From JANLWK01 sp031364505 (lineage in GTDB: Bacteria > Eisenbacteria > RBG-16-71-46): a DNA stretch of 41,047 nt. Each line of letters begins with the position of its first letter. The first letter of the stretch is position 1. A model generated the notes under the pieces. The model saw nothing but the letters and a program-made list of their open reading frames with translations, did not search any database and was not told the DNA's origin. Location: assembly GCA_031364505.1 (NCBI GenBank), contig JANLWK010000347.1, positions 1 to 41,047 on the forward strand, written 5' to 3'. The position numbers and the translations under genes were made by a program. Positions 23,596 to 31,965 of this stretch are shown one piece after another.

Positions 23596-24330
23596 TCAGC
23601 GGGCCGGCGGCACCGCGACGAACACGCGCTCGATCGCATCGCGCCGGATCCAGCCGCCGCCGCCCCCGGGCAGCTGGGCGAGCACGTAGTCCCCGCGCAT
23701 CTCGCGCACGGCCACCTCGCTGCCGTCGTGGAGCAGCAGGATCTCCTTGGCGTCGTCGCTCGGGCCGCTCAGCGCGCTGACCTGCGGCACCACGATGGCC
23801 GCGGGTCGCGCGTCGATCTCGGCCCTCCACGCGAGTTGCGTCGCCAGCGCGAAGGTGGCCGCCACCGCGAGCACCGAGGCCGCCGCGACGGCGAGGCGCG
23901 AACGCCGGACGATCCACACGCCGAGGCCCAGCGTCGCGAGCAGGACGCCGAAGGCGGCGAGCAGCGCGGACTCGCGGTGCGACAGGACGTGGAGCGCGTC
24001 GTACAGCGCGAGAGCCAGCGGGCCGGGTGCCCCGAGTGTCTTGTCGGCACGGTAGGCGCGCGCGAACGCCAGGTTCGTCGCGATGTCGGCGTCGCGCGGC
24101 GCGAGGTACCGCGCGCGGCGATAGGCGAGGATCGCCTGGCCGATGCGGCCCGACTTGAATTCGGCGTTGCCGAGGTTGTAGAGCGCCGGCGCGCTGGCCC
24201 CACCACGCAACGCCGCCTGGTACGCCGAGACGGCGCCGTTGAAGTCCTTCGCCGCATACAGGCGGTTGCCCTCGTTGTAGGCATCGACCGGGCGGAGGGC
24301 CGTCGCGAGCAACAGCAGCACGGCGATCAC
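23596..24330 (-). CDS. batE: BatE-like TPR and SH3-like membrane protein
   Basis: Last gene of the Bat operon, about 244 residues. The N-terminal hydrophobic stretch (IAVLLLLATALRPVDA) acts as signal or anchor. Two TPR units follow (YNEGNRLYAAKDFNGAVSAYQAAL and ALYNLGNAEFKSGRIGQAILAYRRARYLAP), then two membrane segments, then a bacterial SH3-like region (SALSGPSDDAKEILLLHDGSEVAV ending in GGGGGWIRRDAIE). This order is that of BatE. The start is taken as GTG at 24330 with GGGAG 7 nt upstream, 25 nt after the batD stop; an ATG at 24408 would overlap batD by 53 bp. Bat proteins are linked to oxidative-stress tolerance in some bacteria, with unclear mechanism. Confidence 0.82.
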   Translation of the reverse strand: MIAVLLLLATALRPVDAYNEGNRLYAAKDFNGAVSAYQAALRGGASAPALYNLGNAEFKSGRIGQAILAYRRARYLAPRDADIATNLAFARAYRADKTLGAPGPLALALYDALHVLSHRESALLAAFGVLLATLGLGVWIVRRSRLAVAAASVLAVAATFALATQLAWRAEIDARPAAIVVPQVSALSGPSDDAKEILLLHDGSEVAVREMRGDYVLAQLPGGGGGWIRRDAIERVFVAVPPAR

Positions 24331-24355
24331 GAGCGGACTCCCGGCGGCCGCACGG

Positions 24356-26167
24356 TCAGATCCGGCCCAGCGCGTCGCGCGTGCGCTCGAACAGCGCGCG
24401 CGGGTCATGCGCGTCGAGCAGTCCCGGCGAGAAGCGGGCGATCTCGCACTGGTCGATGATCGCGATCAGCTCGGCCGCCAGCTCCGGCGCGACCGCGCGC
24501 TGTTCCAGCTCCGCCCGCAGCCGGTCGCGCGTCATGGCGTGCGAGTCGATGTCGAAGCGGTCGCCGACGTATCCCGAGACGGCCTGGGTGAGCGACGCGT
24601 GGAAACCCTGCTCGTCGTGCTTGCGGAGCCGCGACTCCGCGTCCTTGAGCCGTCGCCGCACGAGGCCCGACGAGCGGGTCTTGCGCGCGTAGCCGCGATC
24701 CGAGGCGAGTCGCTCCGAGTGGCCACGGTAGCCGAACGCGACGCCGAGCACGCCCAACGAGAGGAGGTAGACGAGGTTGGGCCAGAACGGCGGGGCGAGC
24801 GGGGCCGTGTCGAGGGCGCGCAGGTCCGGTTTGATGTAGCCGATGTCGCTCCCCAGCACCCGGAGACCCGAAGCCTCGGCGACCGGGGACGCGGTGACGT
24901 TGGATCCCGTGGCCGTGAACTCGAACGGCCCGGCGTGGAGCGTGCGATAGGCGCGGGCCTTCGGATCGAAGTACGCGAGCGCGATCGCCGGCACCGTGAA
25001 GCGGCCGTCGCGCTGCGGGATCATCGGGAACCGGAACGTGCGGCTGCCGCGTACGACGTCACCGCTGACGCGCGACTCGTCCTTGGTCTCGGGCGGCAGG
25101 ATGCGCAGTCCGGCCACGGTCTCGATCCGCGGCTTGTCGATCATCCGGACGTTGCCCGTGCCCGAGACGCGGACCACGAGATTGACGGGCTCGCCGTTGG
25201 CGGTAGCGGCGCGGTCGAGGTTCGCCGCCCAGTCGAACTGGCCGACGCCGCCCGAGAACTCCGCGGGCCGGTCGCGTTCGGGGAGGTCGAGCACCTGGAT
25301 CGTCACGGGTTTCGATCGGATGCGAACCGCCTGGCTGGTCCCGAAGGCGTCGAAGAAGTCCCGCGGCGCCTGTGCTACCGAGACGTTGAAGCTCATCGGC
25401 TTGATCGTCGCAACACCGGGGGAGAGCGGGAACAGGATCGACTTCTTGAGTGGCGCCACAGCGAACGACTTGCCGTCGATGGTCCGGCGCTGGAAGTCGA
25501 ACCGTTCGGCATCGAACACCTTCTCGACCCAGAACCCTTCGAACGCGGGGACCTCGGCCCAGCCGCCGTTGCTGATCTGGAAGCGCGTGAGGAGGGAGAC
25601 GTCGAGCAGCAGCGGCTCGCCGACGTACACGCTGCGGCGGCTCGGCGTCACCGACAGGGTGAGATTGCCGTCGACCGGCAACTGCGACCGCTGCGCCGGC
25701 AATCCGGGCGACGACGACGAGGGCTGCGGCGCCGCCTGCGCCTGCGGCGCCTTGACCACGGTGATCTCGACGGGCGCGGTCTGGTATTCGCGGCCCTGGT
25801 AGGTGAGCCGGCACGGGGCAATCGTCACCTTGCCGAGCTGCTTCGCGGCCAGGGCGTAGATGAAGCTCACCGTCGCCTGCCGCTTCATCTGGCCATTGAC
25901 GATCGAGATGTTCGTCGACTGGGACGAAGAGCTGCCGAGCACGTTCACGTCCGGCAGCGGCGGCAGCACGGGGGAAGGCACCGACAGCATGTCCTCGCCC
26001 TGGACGGTGAGCACGAACTGGAACGGCTCGCCGAGTCCGACCGTGGTTCGGTCGACCGACGCCGAGAACTGGAGCTCGGCCGCTCCCGCCACCGATGCGA
26101 ACGCCGATGCGAACGCCAGCGCGAGCGGCGGCACAATTCGGGCGGCCCTCCACGCGCGGCGGCTCAC
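24356..26167 (-). CDS. batD: BatD family protein
   Basis: 603 residues. A signal peptide (ALAFASAFASVAGAAE) leads to repeated beta-sandwich domains of BatD: FSASVDRTTVGLGEPFQFVLTVQG, the LPDVNVLGSSSSQSTNISIVNG block, and NLTLSVTPSRRSVYVGEPLLLDVSLLTR. A membrane segment near residue 480 (FWPNLVYLLSLGVLGVAFGY) is followed by a cytoplasmic helical tail of about 120 residues. This tail resembles that of the shorter BatD-like protein earlier in the operon. The ATG overlaps the stop of the batB-batC fusion by 4 nt. A role in assembling the VWA proteins across the membrane is inferred from operon context. Confidence 0.9.
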   Translation of the reverse strand: MSRRAWRAARIVPPLALAFASAFASVAGAAELQFSASVDRTTVGLGEPFQFVLTVQGEDMLSVPSPVLPPLPDVNVLGSSSSQSTNISIVNGQMKRQATVSFIYALAAKQLGKVTIAPCRLTYQGREYQTAPVEITVVKAPQAQAAPQPSSSSPGLPAQRSQLPVDGNLTLSVTPSRRSVYVGEPLLLDVSLLTRFQISNGGWAEVPAFEGFWVEKVFDAERFDFQRRTIDGKSFAVAPLKKSILFPLSPGVATIKPMSFNVSVAQAPRDFFDAFGTSQAVRIRSKPVTIQVLDLPERDRPAEFSGGVGQFDWAANLDRAATANGEPVNLVVRVSGTGNVRMIDKPRIETVAGLRILPPETKDESRVSGDVVRGSRTFRFPMIPQRDGRFTVPAIALAYFDPKARAYRTLHAGPFEFTATGSNVTASPVAEASGLRVLGSDIGYIKPDLRALDTAPLAPPFWPNLVYLLSLGVLGVAFGYRGHSERLASDRGYARKTRSSGLVRRRLKDAESRLRKHDEQGFHASLTQAVSGYVGDRFDIDSHAMTRDRLRAELEQRAVAPELAAELIAIIDQCEIARFSPGLLDAHDPRALFERTRDALGRI

Positions 26168-27882
26168 CAGTCCTTGCCTCCGGCGCCGGCGGACGCCTGG
26201 GGTTTCTTGGGCTGGCGCTTCAGCGTCTCCTGCTCCTTGCCCTCGAGCGCCTGGAGCATGCGATCCGCCTGCTCCTTGCTGATGGCGCCCTTTTGGGGCT
26301 GGGCCTGGGACTGCTGCTGCCCGCCCTGTTGTGGCTGCTGTTGCGGTTGTTGCTGATTCTGCGGCTGCTTCTGTTGTTGCGACGAGTCGGGCTGTTGCGG
26401 TTGATCCTTGAGCTTCCAGCAGTATTCCAGGTTCTCCTGCGCCTGGCGGTCACCGGGCCGCTGCAGCAGGGCCTGGGTGTACGCGGCGATCGCCTCGTCG
26501 AGCTGCCGCTGGCGGACGTGGGAGTTGCCCATGTTGTAGAGACTGCGCGCGCGGAGTTTCTTCGATTTCGTCAGCAAGCCCAGCTGGAAGTGCTCCGAGG
26601 CCTCCGGGTAGCGCTGGAGCGCATAGAGCGCACGACCGATGTCGTAGTGGATGCGCACGTTGTCGGGCTGGAGCACGAGCGCCTCCTGGTAGGCACGCAC
26701 GGCCTCGTCGTACTTGCCGGACTTCTCGAGCGCCAGCCCGCGCCGCATGCTCGCACCCACGTCGGCATGGGCGCACGCCGCGAGGGCGATCATGGCGACG
26801 GTCGCGATCGCGGCCGTGCGTGTGCGGATGCCGGCGGCCGGAGCGGACCGAGGACCGCGGCGCGCCCGCGCGCGCCACCACGATCCGAACGCCTCGCCGC
26901 GGCGGTCGTTCAGGACCAGGCCGAGCAACAGGAGCACGAACCCCGCGAGCAGGAATCCCTGGTAACGCTCCTCGTATTCGACGTACTCGCCGCCGCCGAT
27001 CGTCTTCTTCTGCATCTGGTCGAGCGAGGCGACGAGTTCGTCGAGGTTGACGCTGGCCGAGCGGAAGTAGCGGCCATTCGTCGCCTTGGCCATCACGAGC
27101 AGCAGGCGCTCGGCGAGACGCGTCACGACGATCTGGTCGTTGGCGTCCTTCGCGTAGCTCGTTCCGGAGGTGCCCGACTCGGGAATCGTCGAGCCCTCGG
27201 GCGTGCCCACGCCGACGGCGAAGATGCGGATCCCTTGCGAGGCGGCGATCTGCGTCGCGACGCCGGGATCGCCGTCGAGGTTGTCGCCGTCGGTGATCAG
27301 CACCAGCGCCTTCGAGTGCCCGGGACCCGGGTCGAACAGCGAGGCGGCGGCCTCGACCGCGTGCTGGATGTTCGTGCCGGGCTTCGGCATGTTGCCGGGA
27401 TCGATGATGTCGAGGAACAGTTTTGCCGCCTCGACGTCCGGCGTGAGCGGGCACATGACCTGCGCCTCGCCGGCGAACGCGACGATGCCGACGCGGTTCG
27501 TGGTCAGGTTGTCGAGGAGTGCGGCGATCTGGCTCTTGGCGCGCGCGAGGCGGCTCGGCGGCACGTCGCCCGCGAGCATGCTCTTCGACGCGTCCAGGGC
27601 GAACACGATGTCGATGCCGCGGCCCTTGTAGACCTGGAGCTTCTCGCCCCATTGCGGCCGCGCCACCGCGACGAGCAGCAGCGCGAGGCCGGTGAGCACG
27701 CACGCCGTCTTCACCGCGGCGAGGCGGCCGCTCCGGCTGTCGGTGAGCCGCGGCACGAGGCCGGGGTCGGCGAGGCGGCGGAGCGCTCGGCGCCGGAACG
27801 CCGCGCCGATCACGGCCAGCAGCGCGAGCGCCGGCACGGCGAGCAGCAACGGCAGCCACTGGGACGCACCCCAACGGATCAC
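26164..27882 (-). CDS. BatB-BatC fusion: VWA domain plus TPR domain
   Basis: 572 residues starting at GTG, which overlaps the batA stop (GTGA). Two membrane segments lie at about 10-28 and 57-74. The VWA domain starts at GIDIVFALDASKSM, with metal-site residues Asp97, Ser99 and Ser101 plus ITDGDN. A third membrane segment is YQGFLLAGFVLLLLGLVL. Next comes a segment AAIATVAMIALAACAHAD that looks like a former lipoprotein signal with an LAAC lipobox, then TPR units (ASMRRGLALEKSGKYDEAVRAYQEAL; ARSLYNMGNSHVRQRQLDEAI). A Gln/Pro-rich linker of about 40 residues precedes the C-terminus. BatB and BatC are separate proteins in some species; here one reading frame covers both. Confidence 0.88.
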   Translation of the reverse strand: MIRWGASQWLPLLLAVPALALLAVIGAAFRRRALRRLADPGLVPRLTDSRSGRLAAVKTACVLTGLALLLVAVARPQWGEKLQVYKGRGIDIVFALDASKSMLAGDVPPSRLARAKSQIAALLDNLTTNRVGIVAFAGEAQVMCPLTPDVEAAKLFLDIIDPGNMPKPGTNIQHAVEAAASLFDPGPGHSKALVLITDGDNLDGDPGVATQIAASQGIRIFAVGVGTPEGSTIPESGTSGTSYAKDANDQIVVTRLAERLLLVMAKATNGRYFRSASVNLDELVASLDQMQKKTIGGGEYVEYEERYQGFLLAGFVLLLLGLVLNDRRGEAFGSWWRARARRGPRSAPAAGIRTRTAAIATVAMIALAACAHADVGASMRRGLALEKSGKYDEAVRAYQEALVLQPDNVRIHYDIGRALYALQRYPEASEHFQLGLLTKSKKLRARSLYNMGNSHVRQRQLDEAIAAYTQALLQRPGDRQAQENLEYCWKLKDQPQQPDSSQQQKQPQNQQQPQQQPQQGGQQQSQAQPQKGAISKEQADRMLQALEGKEQETLKRQPKKPQASAGAGGKDW

Positions 27883-28856
27883 GGCAGCCGCCTCCAGACG
27901 AGGAGCGGTAGCACCTGGCCGAGCAGGAAGGCGAACGCCGCCGGCAGCAGGAACAGGCTGGCCTGCTCGGCGTACAGCGTGTGGCGCGCCGTCTTGAAGC
28001 GCGTGGGCTCGAGCCGGCCGATGTCCTCGTAGATCCCCTTGAGCGCCTGGTCGTCGGACGCCACGTAGGCGCGCCCGCCCGTCAGCCCCGAGATGGCCTC
28101 GAGCGCCTTCATGTCGAAGTCGGCGGCGACGGTCTGCGGGCGCGCGCCCCAGATCGGGTCGTTCACCATCACGGTGACGGGCGACTGCGATCCGACGCCG
28201 ATACAGTAGACGCGGATGCCGTAGCTCTGGGCAAGGCGGGCCGCGGTCATGGGGTCGATCTCGCCGGCGTTGTTGAGTCCGTCGGTGAGCAGGATCACGA
28301 CTTTGTTTTTCGCGGCGGAGTGGCGCAGCCGGTTGACCGCGCTCGCGAGTCCCATGCCGATCGCCGTGCGCGCCGACTCGATCTGCCCGAGCTTGAGCCG
28401 CGCGATGATCGACTGGAGGATCGCGCGGTCCGACGTGAGCGGGCAGAGCGTCATCGCGCCGTTCGCGAACACCGAGAGCCCGATGCGGTCGCCGTCGCGC
28501 GTCGAGACGAACTCCGCGGCCCGCTCGCGCGCGGCCGAGATCCTGTCTGGCCGGAGGTCCGGCGTGGACATCGACTCCGAGACGTCCATGCACAGCATGA
28601 TGTCGATGCCGCGCGATTCGATCTCTTCGTACACGCGCCCGCGTTGCGGCCGGGCCAGGGCGACCACGGCGAGCACGAGGGCGGCGGTGTTGATCACGAG
28701 CAGCAGGGGCCGGAGCCAGCGACCGAAGCCCTGGCGCGTGCGCAGGAAGGCGACGTCCGGGAAGCGGACCGCCGCCGATCGCTTGTGCAGTTCGAGCCAG
28801 ACGAACGCGGCGACCGGGACGAGCAGCAGCAGGTAGGCGGGCGAGGCGAAGCGCAC
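27879..28856 (-). CDS. batA: BatA, VWA-domain membrane protein
   Basis: 325 residues. Membrane segments lie at about 6-22 (PAYLLLLVPVAAFVWLELH) and 50-67, and one lies at the extreme C-terminus (LFLLPAAFAFLLGQVLPLLVW). The VWA domain between them has a complete MIDAS motif: LCMDVSESMS (Asp91, Ser93, Ser95), a downstream Thr (ESARTAIGMGLA) and LLTDGLNNAGEIDP. The start is GTG, 2 nt after the preceding stop. BatA and BatB VWA domains are thought to form a complex with BatD and the TPR protein. Confidence 0.9.
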   Translation of the reverse strand: MRFASPAYLLLLVPVAAFVWLELHKRSAAVRFPDVAFLRTRQGFGRWLRPLLLVINTAALVLAVVALARPQRGRVYEEIESRGIDIMLCMDVSESMSTPDLRPDRISAARERAAEFVSTRDGDRIGLSVFANGAMTLCPLTSDRAILQSIIARLKLGQIESARTAIGMGLASAVNRLRHSAAKNKVVILLTDGLNNAGEIDPMTAARLAQSYGIRVYCIGVGSQSPVTVMVNDPIWGARPQTVAADFDMKALEAISGLTGGRAYVASDDQALKGIYEDIGRLEPTRFKTARHTLYAEQASLFLLPAAFAFLLGQVLPLLVWRRLP

Positions 28857-28858
28857 GG

Positions 28859-29830
28859 TCAGGCGCTCCCTTCGGCCGCGAGCGTCCCACCCGTCGGACC
28901 CTGGGGGTTCGCCGGTCCCGTGGGACCTTGCGTGGCGGTCTCGACGGGGCGCGTCCGCTGGACGATGTCGCGCACCTGCTCGATGGCGGACTCCGCTTCA
29001 TCGGCCGGCGGCATCCACTTGGCGTACTTCACGAGGTCGGCCCGCGTGATGAAGCGGCTCACTTCGTCGCGCAACGGCGTCCTGTGCACGCGCATCGCGG
29101 CGAGCATCTCGGAGCTGGTCTGCTCGACGGCGCCGAACTCGAACCGGCGTTCGATATACCGCTTGAGCACTTCGGACAGCGCGTAGTAGTAGCGCTGGGC
29201 CTGGCCGCCGGCGAGCCATTCGCGCCACGGCATCGCGTCCAGAGCGGCGAGCGCTTCCTCCCACGGCGGGAGCGGGGCGGCGGCCTCGGCACGGATCTCG
29301 CGCCACCGCCGGAGCAGCCGGCGCGCGAGCCACGCGAGGCCTAAGAGCAGCAGGATCGCGCCGGGAGTGATCCACAGCAGCCGGTTCGGGAACGTCTCGT
29401 GCGGCGCGAGCCCGTGGATGTCCGCCATCTTGGGCGGCAGCACGCTCATGATGGTCACCGACGCGGTGTCGCTCTGCAGCGTGTCGCTGCGATCGCCGGA
29501 ATGGACGAGGAACCGGAGCGGCGGAAACCGGTGGCGGCCCGCGCGGAACCCGGCGACGCTCAGGTCGTAGGTCGTCACGTCCGTGTCCGATCGGGAGGCC
29601 GTCTTGCGTTTCTCGGACGCCACCACGAACACGCCCATCGTGTCGGCGAGCGGGCCGGTCACGAGGCTCCGCTTCGGCGTCGTGACGACGAGCGTGACCT
29701 GGAACCGGTCGCCGACCGTGAGCCGGGCCGGCACGCGGACGCGCGTGGCGACGCCCAGAGAGACAGACGGTTGGCCGGGCGCCGGAGCGGGTGCCGCGAG
29801 GGCGGCGGCGAGGACGAGTGCTAGGAGCAT
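28859..29830 (-). CDS. Short BatD-like membrane protein of the Bat operon
   Basis: About 323 residues with signal peptide (LLALVLAAALAAPAPAPG) and one beta-sandwich domain (VPARLTVGDRFQVTLVVTTPKRS through LRFLVHSGDRSDTLQSDTASVTI). A membrane segment (LLWITPGAILLLLGLAWLARRLLRRW) precedes a cytoplasmic helical domain (WEEALAALDAMPW, YYYALSEVLKRYIERRFEFGAVEQTSSEML). The cytoplasmic part matches the tail region found in BatD-type and DUF4381-type proteins of MoxR operons. The C-terminus carries PTGPANPQGPTGG. Only 7 nt separate it from the DUF58 gene. The upstream frame is open to 30043, but the signal peptide fixes the start here. Confidence 0.8.
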   Translation of the reverse strand: MLLALVLAAALAAPAPAPGQPSVSLGVATRVRVPARLTVGDRFQVTLVVTTPKRSLVTGPLADTMGVFVVASEKRKTASRSDTDVTTYDLSVAGFRAGRHRFPPLRFLVHSGDRSDTLQSDTASVTIMSVLPPKMADIHGLAPHETFPNRLLWITPGAILLLLGLAWLARRLLRRWREIRAEAAAPLPPWEEALAALDAMPWREWLAGGQAQRYYYALSEVLKRYIERRFEFGAVEQTSSEMLAAMRVHRTPLRDEVSRFITRADLVKYAKWMPPADEAESAIEQVRDIVQRTRPVETATQGPTGPANPQGPTGGTLAAEGSA

Positions 29831-29837
29831 GGGAGCT

Positions 29838-30731
29838 TCAGTGGAACCGCCGGGCCCGAAGCTGGAAGAACGCGTGGAGCCTGGGCGTGAAATCCTCGTC
29901 CGTGCGCAACGGGATGGTGTCGATGCCGAGCTGGCGGAACATCCGGTCGCGCTCGGCGACGCGCGCGCGGACGTGCGCTGCGTAGGCCGTCCGGAGCCCG
30001 GCGTTCGACGTGTCGATCGTGACGATCTCGCCCGTCTCCGCATCCTCGATGTCGACGAGGCCCACCCGCGGCAGCTCGGTCTCGGCGGGATCGCTGATGG
30101 GGACCGCGACGAGGTCGTGCCGGCGCGCGACGATCCCGAGCGGGATCCGCACCGCTGGCGCGGCGAATCCCGCGCCCAGGAAATCGCTCAGCAGGAAGAC
30201 GATCGCGCGATGCTTCTGCGTGCGCATGACGAATTCGAGCGCCGCCGCGGGAGCCGTGCCGCGCCCCTCGGGCTCGAACGACAGGATGTCCCGCACGAGG
30301 CGCAGGACGTGCTGCTTGCCCTTCCGGGGCGGCACGAAGCGTTCGACACGGTCGGTGAAGAACATCAGCCCGACCTTGTCGTTGTTCGTGACGGCCGAGA
30401 ACGCCACGGTCGCCGCGACCTGCGCCGACTGCTCGAGCTTGAACCGCGAGCGCGTGCCGAAGTAGCCCGACCCCGACGCGTCGACGCACAGGATCACGGT
30501 GAGCTCGCGCTCCTCGACGAACTTCTTCACGTAGGGCCTGCCCATGCGGGCCGTGACCTTCCAGTCGATCGCGCGGATGTCGTCGCCCACGGTGTATTCG
30601 CGCACGTCGACGAACTCCATGCCGGTGCCCTTGAACGTGGACCGGTACTCGCCGACGAAGGTGGAGTTGATCACCTTGCGCGTCGTGAGCTCGATCTGGC
30701 GCAGTTTCTTCAGGAATTCGAGCGAGAGCAT
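29838..30731 (-). CDS. DUF58 domain protein
   Basis: 297 residues, cytoplasmic, with no signal. Family hallmarks are present: GEYRSTFKGTGMEFVDVREYTVGDDIRAIDWKVTARMGRPYVKKFVEERELTV (seen in segments VDVREYTVGDDIRAIDW and VKKFVEERE), followed by a degenerate VWA-like fold (VILCVDASGSGYFG; LLSDFLGAGF). DUF58 proteins almost always sit beside MoxR ATPases, as here, and are proposed to be their clients or adaptors. It is the second gene of the operon, 46 bp after moxR. Confidence 0.9.
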   Translation of the reverse strand: MLSLEFLKKLRQIELTTRKVINSTFVGEYRSTFKGTGMEFVDVREYTVGDDIRAIDWKVTARMGRPYVKKFVEERELTVILCVDASGSGYFGTRSRFKLEQSAQVAATVAFSAVTNNDKVGLMFFTDRVERFVPPRKGKQHVLRLVRDILSFEPEGRGTAPAAALEFVMRTQKHRAIVFLLSDFLGAGFAAPAVRIPLGIVARRHDLVAVPISDPAETELPRVGLVDIEDAETGEIVTIDTSNAGLRTAYAAHVRARVAERDRMFRQLGIDTIPLRTDEDFTPRLHAFFQLRARRFH

Positions 30732-30777
30732 GGCAGGACCGGGTGGCGCGACACCGCGTGGGCGAGCCGGAGCGGGT

Positions 30778-31776
30778 TCAGGGTACTTCGACCGACGCCA
30801 GGATCTTCTGGATCACGTCGTCCGTCGACAGTTCCTCCGCCTCGGCCTCGTATGTTAGGAGGATGCGGTGACGCAGCACGTCGGCGGCCAGCTCCTTCAC
30901 GTCCTCGGGAATCACGAATCCGCGCCGCTTGAGGAACGCCATCGCACGCACGGCCAGGGTCAGGTTGATCGAGGCTCGCGGCGAGGCGCCGAAACGGATC
31001 AGCGGCTTCAGCTCGGGGAGGCCGTACTTCTCGGGCTCGCGCGTGGCGAAGACCAGGTCGAGAATGTAGTCACGAAGCTTGCGATCGATGTACACCGTGC
31101 GGCACAGCTCGCGGGCCTTGATGATGTCAGCGGGGTCGACCACGGCGTTGATCTTCGGCTCGCCGGTGATCGCGATGCGCTCGACGATCTCGCGCTCCTC
31201 CTCCTTGCTCGGGTAGGTGAGGCGGATCTTGAGCAGGAACCGGTCGAGCTGCGCTTCGGGCAGCGGATAGGTGCCTTCCTGCTCGATCGGGTTCTGTGTC
31301 GCGAGCACGAGGAACGGGTCGTCGAGCTTGAACGTCTGCTCACCGATCGTGACCTGGCGCTCCTGCATCGCCTCGAGCAGCGCGCTCTGGACCTTGGGCG
31401 GGGTGCGGTTGATCTCGTCGGCCAGGATGAGATTCGCGAAGATCGGCCCCTTGCTTGTCACGAACTCGCCGGTCTTCTGGTTGTAGATCATCGTGCCGAT
31501 GATGTCCGACGGCAGCAGGTCGGGCGTGAACTGGATGCGCTGGTAGCGCGTGCGGATCGCGGCCGCCAGCGAGCGCACCGCGTACGTCTTGGCCAGCCCG
31601 GGGACACCCTCGATCAGCACGTGGCCGTTCGCGAGCAGCCCCACCATCAGCCGGTTGAGCAGATACGTCTGGCCGACGATCGCCTTCGAGACCTCGGCCA
31701 GGATCGACTGGACGACCACCCCTTCACGCTCGATCCGCTCGTTGACGGCGCGGATCTCGTCGGTCTGAATCCCCAT
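30778..31776 (-). CDS. moxR: MoxR-family AAA+ ATPase
   Basis: 332-residue cytoplasmic chaperone-like ATPase, first gene of the Bat operon. Walker A is GVPGLAKT (57-64), Walker B with the MoxR signature is LILADEINRTPPKVQSALLEAM, sensor 1 is LATQNPIEQEGTYPLPEAQLDRF, and the C-terminal lid domain follows. This form is close to the MRP subfamily. The ATG at 31776 has GGAGG 4 nt upstream; an in-frame start at 31791 would lie before that site. Known MoxR proteins help maturation of VWA-domain partners, which fits the two VWA genes downstream. Confidence 0.95.
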   Translation of the reverse strand: MGIQTDEIRAVNERIEREGVVVQSILAEVSKAIVGQTYLLNRLMVGLLANGHVLIEGVPGLAKTYAVRSLAAAIRTRYQRIQFTPDLLPSDIIGTMIYNQKTGEFVTSKGPIFANLILADEINRTPPKVQSALLEAMQERQVTIGEQTFKLDDPFLVLATQNPIEQEGTYPLPEAQLDRFLLKIRLTYPSKEEEREIVERIAITGEPKINAVVDPADIIKARELCRTVYIDRKLRDYILDLVFATREPEKYGLPELKPLIRFGASPRASINLTLAVRAMAFLKRRGFVIPEDVKELAADVLRHRILLTYEAEAEELSTDDVIQKILASVEVP

Positions 31777-31857
31777 GGTTCCTCCGGTCATGCGTGACCG
31801 TTACGGCGCGACTTGGCTTCGGCTCCGGTCGGGAGCCGCGAACGGCGAGAGCGAGCG

Positions 31858-31888
31858 ATCCTATCGTTGGACGGCGAAACGTCGTCAA
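31858..31888 (-). promoter_or_regulatory. Candidate promoter of the moxR-bat operon
   Basis: On the minus strand TTGACG (31888-31883) is a 5/6 match to the -35 box. It is followed by TAGGAT (31863-31858) at 19-bp spacing, or GATAGG at 17 bp. This lies about 80 bp before moxR, in the 189-bp gap behind the methyltransferase gene. No other element was seen in that gap. Confidence 0.45.
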
Positions 31889-31965
31889 GCGGGCGCAAAA
31901 TCACGTGCGCCAGCGTCCCGCGGGCGCGTCGCGGCGTGATGGCCGAACGAACGCGGCGAAACCGC

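Noticed and set aside
26340..26410. Gln-codon tract as a DNA repeat
   Set aside because: It is the Gln/Pro-rich linker of the batB-batC fusion, with mixed codons.
24407..28032. Two long plus-strand open frames across the Bat operon
   Set aside because: They run antisense to well-supported batD and the batB-batC fusion and contain no domain.
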